From contig CM063258.1 of assembly GCA_032158295.1 (NCBI GenBank), positions 3,058,001-3,122,000 on the forward strand: a stretch of 64,000 nt of DNA, written 5' to 3'. A program made the position numbers and the translations under genes. This DNA comes from Pycnopodia helianthoides. Its lineage: Eukaryota; Echinodermata; Asteroidea; Forcipulatida; Asteriidae. The notes under the pieces are model-generated. The model had not been told where the DNA came from, searched no databases, and was given only the letters and a program-made list of their open reading frames with translations. This document shows positions 55,669 to 64,000 of this stretch, in pieces; position 1 is the first letter of the stretch, and each line of letters begins with the position of its first letter.

Positions 55669-57358
55669 ATGTCCGACAGCGAAGATAACGATAAAATGTT
55701 ACCCCCCTTAATAGCGGAGTCGCCGCTTCAAGGCAGGATAGACCATCACGCCCAGAGGGTGCGCTGGCTCCACCAGCTAATCAAAATGCAGCAGTTATTT
55801 CACGTGTCGGCAGGAGGGGCGGGTCTACCACAGGAACAAGAAGATGTCACCATGGCTCCACGTGACGTGGTGCATCCCAGGTTATTGAATGGAGTCGATG
55901 TATGCACCCTATGGGGCGAACTACCTCCGGGCGAATGTACCTCAGACGCATTTCAGTCGACGTGTGTAACCCCACAGTCGGCTCAGTCAAACTTGGCTAC
56001 TACGGCCGGTTGTACTCCTCATAGTGGTTCTCTTGATGTTACTGCTAAACTCAGTCCTAGGAGCCGAGTTGTATCTGCTTCACCAAAAAGTCAAATTCAG
56101 TCCGAGATGCCTGCAATGACTAAACAAAACGTAATGCCAGGTACCAGTGGTATGCCTGTCTACAGTGCAAATTCCCAGGCACACAAACCGTTGCATGACA
56201 GGTCTCCTTTCGGAGTGACATCCACTGCAGGACAACTCAACGATGCTTCTTCAGACACAGAAGCCAAGACAACTCAAGGCTCGCCTGAAGCTTTAAGCAA
56301 GAAAAGTCTACCCCGGCGTCCGGACCCGATGGCTTTACCGGGTTTAAACAGTCACCAGACGCCCGCAAAGTGTGAGTTGACTCACGCCTGGTTGGATTGG
56401 CATCATTCAGTACTCGACCTGAGCACAAACAGTGCAAATTATCCCGAGCCCAATTCTTCTGCGGTCCCGTCAGGTTCATCATCGCAGAAGGAGCTTCGGA
56501 AGTCAGTAGTGACAGCTCCAGAGTTACGTGCTCGACGGCACAGTCCATGTTTCAGTCAGGACACCCTGTCAACAAATCACACACATCTGGAGAGGATTTC
56601 AGATCAATTTGAATCGCCTTACACCTGGTCAGAATCTATTCCCTTTCCCTCGTTTAATGTAGACTCAGATCAGATCACCTGTGACGATATTGAAACCATT
56701 TTGACTTCTGAGAACGTGGAAGAGTCACTCCAGGAGTGTCATGAGGGAGGAGGCGAGATAGCAGAGTCTCAAGTGAAACTGGAACGGGTCGACACGGAGT
56801 ACTTGCCACCGAGAAATCTGCATTCCGACGCTCAAGCAGTCGCTTCAGAAAGCAAGAACTCCAGTCCAAGGGAACAGCCGGCATTCACGCAAGTCTCACC
56901 GCACAAGACGCCGTTCTCGGAGTCCGTCTCAAAGCTTTTCGCATCCCAAGAGACTTCCCTGTGTGCAACAACGGCAACTCCTAGTGTCTTGGAGACGCTG
57001 GCTAAGGAACAATCGCTAAACCATTCTTCCTCCAACTCTCGGGAGGAGCAACGGCAAGATCGTGGTGAACAGGAGACAATGCCAGAGGAAATTACAGACG
57101 CAAGTAGTGTTAACTTCAAAGTACGGCCTCCACCTGACAAGAAGTGCCCGGTTTGTGAAGACGTTGTTTCCGGCTACCATTATGGCATGTACTCCTGCGA
57201 GAGTTGCAAAGGCTTCTTCAAGAGGACAATTCATAGCAAGCGCTTTGAGAAGCTCAGGTGTGCCAGCGGTGGGACGTGTGTGATCACTCTGAAAAGTCGT
57301 AAGCTGTGTGCCTCGTGCCGTTTCCAAAAGTGCCTTTCACTGGGGATGAAGTTTGAAG
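55669..57358 (+). CDS. Nuclear receptor exon 1 (A/B domain and both zinc fingers)
   Basis: Codes residues 1-563 plus one base. Both fingers are in this exon, without the usual intron between them. Donor GAAG|GTAAAG. The frame stays open 84 codons into the intron. Confidence 0.9.
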
Positions 57359-60300
57359 GTAAAGTTGGTGTTTTCAAGTTTTGTGTATTAACGTGGCCAG
57401 TTGATACGGCTGTAGGCGTTGCTACTCGTGCTGCAATGTACTTCAAACATACAGGGTTCTGCCCACAGTGGTCGGTGCCGGAAAACCTGCCCGGCACTCA
57501 GGATTCCCTAACCACAACTGGCAGAGTTTTCTCTGTTTCCGACCACCACACATTTTCCAAATTTGTAAATTACACTTGCAATTTCCTTTCAAAGGTTTTC
57601 AATGAAATGTAAATTTGGGTATTTACCAGTAAAAATGGTATCCAAAGCCATTAATTTTGAGTACTTCTTTGATTTCAATCTATTTATCATGATCTACCAT
57701 GTAACATATCTATCTCTGAGATGGTTTCCAGGGAAACATTTTTCCACCACTAAAGAAATCCTGGGCAGAACCCTGAACATAGGAAAACAGGAATTACAAA
57801 TAGGGTTGATTCAATTACGTTTGTTAAAGGCACTGGACACTATTGGTAATTACTCAAAATAATTGTTAGCATAAAAACTTACTTGGTAACGAGCAATGGA
57901 GAGCTGTTGATAGTATAAAACATTGTGAGAAACGGCTCCCTCTGAAGTAACGTAGTTCTTGAGAAAGAAGTAATTTCAATTGATTTTGAGACCTCACAGT
58001 GAGGTCTCGAAATCAAGCATCTGAAAGCATACAACTTCGTGTGACAAGAGTGTTTTTTCTTCCATTATTATCTCGCAACTTGGACGACCAATTGAGTTCA
58101 AATTTTCACAGGTTTGGTATTTTGTGCATATGTTGAGAATACACCAAGGAAAAAAAGAACGAGACTGTGCATACTAATGCTTCAGATGAGAAACAATGCC
58201 GTTAAAGCTTCTAAAAATCAAGCTATCGAAAATGCATGGTTTTCTCAAAACAGTTATTGATACATGTAGGAGACAGTTTCAACTAGTTTGAAACAGTGAT
58301 ATTTATAGCTTTTTACTGTTTTTATGTTTCGTCCTATAAGCAATAAGGTAAGAAAGGTTTGTGTCAGTTCGTGGCGAAAATTAACGCAAACAGACATTTC
58401 GAACATTCGTGCAGAAACTTCTCGATTGAATGTTTTTGAATCCCTCTTCTTGTACCACAGTCATAAGAAGGGAATTGTTTCTTAACTGTTATACATTTGA
58501 ACTTCAACAGTGCAGTGTTTCTTACCAAGTAATTTTTTTTATGCCCATTAATTGTTGGAGTAATTACCAAAGGTATACCCTCCCCTTAATGCTTAACCCT
58601 CCTACTCTCAGTGCTCTTGGCAACATTTTTCCAGTGAGTTGACCAACCATTTGAAACCATTCGACTGCCAAGGTTGTGTACGGTGGCACAACTATGCACA
58701 GAACTAACTGTGTACTGTGTACATGCATTCCCTCATGGTATCATATTGCAGGCTGGCATAGTTTATCTATCGTTCAAAACCACAGTGAATGGTATTGAAT
58801 GGTCAGACAGCAAGAGGTTTAATGTGTATCCATGGTTCACTTCAAGCAGAGTTTTATAAGCTGTTAATCACCCAACATTTTATGAAAGAAATATGTGTGA
58901 TGCCAAGGAAACATTTATTTATTATTTTAAAAACAAGATGATATTGTGTGTCCATAGCCATCAGGTCTAATCGCCAGCGTGGAGGCCGCAGCCTGTACAA
59001 CGGATCTTCTGAACAACGTCGTCTCAGCAAGTTGGAAGAGGAAAAGCACAGCCAATCGAAGTCTTCTCCACCTAAGAAGCGTAAACGGAGAGAGTCTACC
59101 TCGTGTAAGCAGACAGTCAAAACAGCTAAAAGCGCCAACACCTCGAAGCAGTCCAACAAGACCTCGACGGACACTTTGTCGCAGCAGCCGAGCAAAGCAG
59201 AAGCGCCGCAACAGCAGGAAACATCAAAATTGGAGCCTGAGTTACCCCAAGCAGTCCCCGTTCCAAAAATGATTAAGGAGCTGTTGGACAAGGAGGACGA
59301 CTTCATGCAGCAGTCCTTCCGCGATTGCTGCATCTGCATCCTGCGCGAAGAGAAGAACCTGATCGTCACTCTGAGTCACATCATCAACCACAAAATGCTG
59401 CCTCTTATCCAATGGGTTAAGGGTCTTCCACTCTACAGGGAACTAACGGTAATGGTCTAAATGATAATGGTAGTGCGCCACCAAGAGTTTGCCCCCCATA
59501 GAAGCAATTTTTTGCACAGTGCATCATGGGAAAGGTTAGACTGGTCCCCCTGTCTTTATCTGCAAGGATAAAGACCGCCCAATGATTTCATTGGATACAC
59601 TTGCAGTGAAGTAAGCTTTCCATACATGTATCTGTGTTATGATTGGTCCGCTCCGAAGTGACGTAGTTTGTCAGCTTTTATTGTATCTTAATTGACAATT
59701 CGGCCCATAAATCAGCATTATGGTGACAGGAAAAAAATCCATGACCCTACTTTTAAAATTTCACCGATTTGTTGTGTCATGTTTGTGTGGGGTCAGTGCG
59801 GATACTGGTCTTTGACAAAAATACAAATTTTGTCCATTTGTTTCAAATGAATGTTTGAACTTTTTTTTTTTAACCTTTAGGTCGAAGATCAAATAAGTCT
59901 GCTGCACAGGTCAGTCCTGAACCTGCTGTGTCTGAATCTGATCTTCTACTGCCTGGACAACATGGGACGTCTCCTGATGCCCCAAAACCAGGTCATCGAT
60001 CTCAACTACTTCAGCGTATCCAAGTTCAACCAGCTGGTACCCAAGATCACACATATAGGACACCAGCTACACAGCAATGGCCTGAACATGAGGATGTTCG
60101 TTTGCTTGAAGCTTATTTTACTACTGAATCCAGGTAATTTAAAAAAAACCATAATTATTGAGCAGTTTATGACTGGTGCCCAGACTTTAAAAATGCTCCT
60201 CGGAAAGTGGAGGTGGGGGTAGAGGGTCCTTTTGGAGGGAGTTGGTTGAGTTAAAAGCAACTTAAAATAAGCAGGGAACCAGTCACAAACTGTCATATAA

Positions 60301-61995
60301 CATGGTATTTTGGCTGGTAACCCTTTTTCCAGTAAGCAAAACTGTTTGGTGCTTAGACACTTTTTGTGCATAAGCAGCTCTATGAAGATTAGTCCTGTTC
60401 ATAAGTGTGACATGATTTCACTGTAAGCCACACCCACTTCACACAAACTGGTCCAACTGCAGTGGCGTAACCAGACATTGCCTTTTTTTTTGGGGGGGGG
60501 GGGGCAAAGGCCTAACTTGTGGCTATTTATTGTTTTAATTTTTTAATTTTTTAATATCTCAATGGGGGGGGGGGGTTCTTAGAAGCCCATAGTAGTTGTA
60601 CTGATGAAGTTTTCTGTGATGATTTATGCAAGAAGGGTTTGACAGTTGGACTTGGGTTTGAAATACTTACTTCGAAGACGGGTGTTTTTTTTAAAAAGTT
60701 TCTGACATAAATGCTTTCATTCGATGACATGGGTTGGTTTTCGATAAAAATTACACACAAACATTTGCCGGGCTTTGGAGCTGGGCCCAATTTCATAGAG
60801 CTGCTCAAGCAAAAAATATTGCTTAACAATTGTCTGCTATGCAGTAATGAGCAGGATACCAGTCACAAATTGTACTCAAGGTATGGTAGTTTGGCTGGTA
60901 ACCTTATTCTGGTAGGCGTAAGTTTGTTGTGCTTAGCTACTTTTTGTGCTTAAGCAGCTCTTTATGAAATTGGGCCCTGGAAGCAGCGAAAACTTTGGGC
61001 GTGCAGCAGATACGCACCTTTGTAATGCATTCACTTACCAGCAGGGCCTAGCTTCATAGAGTTGCTTAATGGCCGATTTTGTGCGTACCGTGCGAGTTTT
61101 CCTTTCATTGCGCTGCTAACCTTAAGCGAACGAAAAGGCATGCTAACTTTCCAGTATGAAAATGAAAGACGTAACAATGCAAATCCACACGGTGAACCCG
61201 CAAGCTTGCCGCCCAATTTTTCTTGTTAACCTTTGAAATGCGCTTACTCTTAAGCAAATTTTAAGGAAAATTTGCTTATGCTTAGAAATTTGCTTACCGT
61301 CATGAAATTGGGCTCAGGACTGGTAATGAAATCACAGAATCCCCATGCATGCCTGAAGAGACCTGTGAAGCGATTCCTGTCAACTCGTACTCTCTAAAAA
61401 TCCCTTCCCTGCTCTGTGCCTGATTTTGGTTGATTCATTATTGCATGCCAAACCAACCAGGGCCCAATTTCATAGAGCTGCTAAGCACAAAAATTTGCTT
61501 AGCATGAAATTTCTTCATTGATAAAAACAGGGTTACCAACCAAATTTCCACGTGATTTTCAGGATAAGCAAACAACAGCTGAATACCAGTGACAAGCAAT
61601 ATGCAACACATGGAAATTTGGTTGGTAACCCTGTTTTTCTCATATTTCATGCTAAGCAAATTTGTTGTGCTTAGCAGCTCTATGAAATTGGGCCCAGGTT
61701 CCTCCTCTACTCCATGTCGTCTTCCGTTTCAGACACACCGATGCTGCAGAACAGGCAGCAGGTCCGGTCCTACCAGGAGTCCATACAGAACACCTTCTTC
61801 GCCTTCATGTCCAAGGTGGAGCCCAAGAACAGGCGCCTTGCCGGGAACCTGATGCTGAGCCTCGCGGCGATAGAGCGTGTCTGCCAGCAGGTCACCCTGG
61901 AGACGGTCTGCCACCTGGAGGTGGTCGATGAAATGTTTCGGCATTGCACCGAAATTTCCATGGAAAAGCAGTGGATACAGTGTAGGTTTTTGTGA
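55669..61995 (+). CDS. Orphan nuclear receptor, NR5-like DNA-binding domain
   Basis: Four exons, 55669-57358, 58958-59448, 59881-60133 and 61733-61995, join in phases 1, 0 and 1 to give 898 aa. The ATG is the first after an in-frame TGA at 55609. Order: Ser/Pro-rich A/B domain (1-492, one exon); two-zinc-finger DNA-binding domain 493-560 with all eight Cys (493, 496, 510, 513; 531, 537, 547, 550) and P-box ESCKG; AIRSNRQRGGR (564-574), the Ftz-F1-type box; hinge with PPKKRKRRE as nuclear signal; ligand-binding domain about 660-890, with LIQWVKGLP and VEDQISLLHRS as the family signature and VVDEMF as AF-2-like helix. Nuclear receptors bind DNA and switch transcription on ligand binding. NR5 members share ESCKG and RGGR, but the ligand domain is far off, so the subfamily is left open. 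Confidence 0.9.
57824..58150 (+). mobile_element. Family A MITE, right end lost, in receptor intron 1
   Basis: TTAA 57824 then AGGCACTGGACAC; the interior is as in the 3166 copy; stops at GAATACACCAAGG. Confidence 0.8.
58430..58590 (-). mobile_element. Family D MITE piece
   Basis: Ends ACCAAAGGTATACCCTCCCC before TTAA; only one half present. Directly followed by a family L element. Confidence 0.65.
58593..58822 (+). mobile_element. TTAA-flanked element, family L
   Basis: TTAA at 58593 and 58819, ends CCCTCCTACTCTC and GACAGCAAGAGGT. Almost the same as 49650-49879. Confidence 0.8.
58958..59448 (+). CDS. Nuclear receptor exon 2 (Ftz-F1-type box, hinge, first LBD helices)
   Basis: After GTCCATAG, codes residues 564-727. 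RQRGGRS follows the second finger directly; the hinge is rich in Lys, Ser and Gln; the LBD starts near VPKMIKELLDKEDDF. Donor ACG|GTAATG. Confidence 0.9.
59881..60133 (+). CDS. Nuclear receptor exon 3 (LBD)
   Basis: After ACCTTTAG, codes residues 728-811 plus one base, beginning VEDQISLLHRSV, helices 4-5 of the ligand domain. Donor CCAG|GTAATT. Confidence 0.9.
60265..60395. mobile_element. Hairpin MITE, family F, worn copy in receptor intron 3
   Basis: CAGGGAACCAGTCACAAACTG to TAAGCAGCTCTATGAAGAT; left end missing. Confidence 0.65.
60782..60979. mobile_element. Hairpin MITE, family F, in receptor intron 3
   Basis: GGGCCCAATTTCATAGAGC to TTTATGAAATTGGGCCC, complete, about 198 bp. Confidence 0.85.
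61045..61317. mobile_element. Family F-like inverted-repeat element in receptor intron 3
   Basis: GGGCCTAGCTTCATAGAGTTG to TCATGAAATTGGGCTC, shown here as the shared end words; the interior differs from the standard copy. Confidence 0.65.
61459..61698. mobile_element. Family F hairpin, 34 bp before receptor exon 4
   Basis: GGGCCCAATTTCATAGAGC to CTCTATGAAATTGGGCCC with a long inner stem (GGTTACCAACCAAATTTCC and its inverse). Only the pyrimidine tract of exon 4 lies between. Confidence 0.85.
61733..61995 (+). CDS. Nuclear receptor exon 4 (end of LBD)
   Basis: After CCGTTTCAG, codes residues 812-898 and TGA at 61993. VVDEMF (near 877-882) fits the AF-2 helix pattern, so this is probably the true end; a possible donor GTAGGT close to the stop leaves an alternative end open. 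Confidence 0.8.
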
Positions 61996-62036
61996 AAAAT
62001 GTGTTTTTGTTATAATCTCTTTGTTGATGATACTAC

Positions 62037-62345
62037 GTGTAATAATAATAATGGAGTCTTGTATAGCGCCGGTATTCGCCTGAAAAGGCGCTCAGTGCAC
62101 TCGCTCATGTTACATGAAACAGTACAAAAGAAAGGGACACAAATATGTATGTTGAATATCACTGGTCAACATTGACTTCAAAAAGATGAGTTTTGAGAGC
62201 GGTTTTAAATGATGATGTTGTATCAGCAGTCCCGATGTGGTACGGAAAACTATTCCACACTTTCCCTGCGGTAACTGGGAATGAACGTTGCTCCCCACGT
62301 GTTCTTGGCCATGTGTTCTACCGGGAGACATTGATCAGCTGATCG
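62037..62345 (-). mobile_element. CR1/L2-type LINE 3' fragment
   Basis: The minus strand gives RSFPVTAGKVWNSFPYHIG then FKTALKTHLFEV and a stop, the C-terminus of a LINE reverse transcriptase. The tail is ACCGGCGCTATACAAG and an ATT microsatellite. Strongly 5'-truncated. Confidence 0.8.
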
Positions 62346-62894
62346 TAGGTTACTGCGTGAAGGAGTGTATCGAGTGACACTTTCTTTCCTTGGGTAAGAC
62401 TCTTTACAGACTTGGCTCTTCTACTTAATTTGGAAAATGCCATCGTTACAAAAAATCTGCACTTCTACCGTAAGCAGACAATAAGTGAATAATAAGTTTG
62501 TTTGCTGTAGGATTTTAGGCTTTGCATGGTGGCCATTTTTTTGAAATCTTTTTTCCTCGGCTTTGGCCCCCTTCAGTGATATTTTCTGCTGTATACTTTG
62601 TCAATTGCAAAGCATTTAACCAATCGACTGCGCTTCTTTGTAAAGAGTATCGGTGAATATTCATTAACCTTCTTCAGGCTAAGCGTTTGTGTGTGTCGCC
62701 GTTGCTTGAGTTCAAGCACAAACCCAAGAAGTCTCGACTCTTGTTAAAGCTACTGGTCATGTAATGCGAACAACTCATGGTTTATTTTCTGAGGAAAGAG
62801 CGAAACTTGTAGAGCCTACATGCATATTGTAGAGGGTCTATCGTAATGTTAATAGTAGTTTGCAACGACATTGGGGAAAGGAAGTCCATCAATC

Positions 62895-63240
62895 AATCAA
62901 TCAATCAAAATAATTTATATAGCGCCGGTATCCATAAATATGTTCAAAGGCGCTTTGACAAAGAATCTATTACATAGAATCTATTACATAGAAAATGCTC
63001 TTGAGTACAAATGGGTTTTCAGTCTCTTCTTGAAAATGTTCACATTTGGTGAAGTTTTAATGTCCATAGGGAGATCATTCCATAGTGTAGGTGCTGCACT
63101 GGAAAATGCACGGCGGCCGTATGTCTGGAGTTTCCATTTGGGTACGTGGAGAAGAAGTTTACCAGAAGAAGACCATGCGGTCTTTCAATCCACACCAGTA
63201 CCCAATACATCGCCGAGTTATCTCGGATTTGCTTGTGGTT
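62895..63240 (-). mobile_element. CR1/L2-type LINE 3' fragment, second subfamily
   Basis: The minus strand gives SSGKLLLHVPKWKLQTYG, RRAFSSAAPTLWNDLP and KKRLKTHLYSRAFSM, then a stop. Tail ACCGGCGCTATATAAAT. The upstream part has stops or shifts. Confidence 0.8.
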
Positions 63241-64000
63241 TACACTGGGCACATTTCACAGGTGCAAATTGTCATTGTAGCATAGATTTACAGTACAGGT
63301 GAGATGCACATAATGTCTCTGCACTCTGCACAGTGGTAAAAAATTAATGTCATGATACATCTTTTTGGCGCTTATTTGATTGGTTAAAATGGCAAAGTAG
63401 GATGGAGTCGAAAAATTGCATTACATCAGGGAATTGGAATGGGGTGTTGCTAATGGCAACAAACACAAGGTTATTATTTCAAGGTTATATACAGCTTGGT
63501 AAGGATAACAAAAAATTGTTTCAATTTAGTCTGGAAGCTTACTGATGTTGAAGTTCATACTAGGACCATTTTTTCTGTGGAAATATTTCCCTCTGAAATC
63601 CTGAAAAAGCGCAACAGCTGTTTCGGTTGTTACAACCGAAATTAGGGACAATGTGTTTACATGCTGAATATTGTGCAAGTTTTTCCACTATTTTCTCACG
63701 ACTCACACAATGGATTAAGCTCAGATTTTCACGGGTTTGTTATTTCATGTTTACGGTCGACTACACAAAACATGAACATTGTCTGTGACTATAATTGTCA
63801 GCTCTACCAATCATGTGTAACACCTTCAACAAAAGGAGAACATTTTAACACCCTGCATCAGCCTTTGTAACCGACTGATATGAGCAGGTACCAGCTGAAA
63901 AACATGGCCTTTCAAATAGCCTTTCCGTATTTTTTAGAAACCCCCATAAATTCTTTGACAATTATTGCCAGCTATTGCATAAAGTTGTCAAGATAAAGTA

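Larger units (their letters stand above)
61996..64000. other. Downstream of the nuclear receptor, LINE fragments
   Basis: No host exon is supported. Two minus-strand LINE 3' ends (62037-62345, 62895-63240) and a worn family B MITE right half (about 63670-63829, CAGATTTTCACGGGTTTG) are present. The receptor 3' UTR lies at the start; no polyadenylation signal was fixed. Confidence 0.5.

Noticed and set aside
58854..59369. 171-codon minus-strand frame
   Set aside because: Antisense shadow of nuclear receptor exon 2.

Overview
The window looks like a piece of an invertebrate deuterostome genome, most likely an echinoderm and perhaps a sea star (inference). The genes are intron-rich and AT-rich with animal splice sites. 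Short inverted-repeat elements, tRNA-derived SINEs and pieces of CR1/L2-type LINEs fill much of the rest. No prokaryotic gene organisation is present.

Four multi-domain protein genes can be rebuilt from the sequence. Exon phases agree for the three spliced ones. (1) 4040-9080, minus strand: six exons, 265 aa, a short-chain dehydrogenase/reductase close in layout to 15-hydroxyprostaglandin dehydrogenase but lacking the catalytic Tyr and most cofactor motifs, so a probable pseudoenzyme. (2) 11139-29969, plus strand: five exons, 346 aa, a secreted-then-anchored receptor with laminin-type EGF modules, one membrane span and a WTIEL cytoplasmic motif, MEGF9-like; it is divergent from gene 1 with about 2 kb between the starts. 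(3) 43005-43982, minus strand: 325 aa, a torsin-activating LAP1/LULL1-type inner nuclear membrane/ER protein with its Arg finger kept. (4) 55669-61995, plus strand: four exons, 898 aa, an orphan nuclear receptor with an NR5-type P-box and RGGR box, a very long A/B domain and two overlapping upstream ORFs.

Layout: 1-1120 degenerate satellite; 1.1-4.0 kb repeats; 4.0-9.1 kb pseudo-SDR gene; 9.1-11.1 kb divergent intergenic region; 11.1-30.0 kb MEGF9-like gene, whose last intron is mostly a 45-bp minisatellite; 30-43 kb intergenic, repeat-rich, with a LINE 3' fragment; 43-44 kb LAP1-like gene; 44-55.4 kb intergenic, with palindromic array structures, a 1.87-kb TA-flanked inverted-repeat element and a large inverted repeat; 55.5-62.0 kb nuclear receptor gene; 62-64 kb LINE fragments.

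The four genes do not form an obvious pathway. The best leads are the pseudo-SDR, the minisatellite in which each unit resembles a full 3' splice site, the TTAA-flanked MITE families that share junctions and nest in one another, the TA-flanked element with a near-empty paralogous site in the same window, and a recurrent class of about 16-bp arrays tied to telomere-like sequence.
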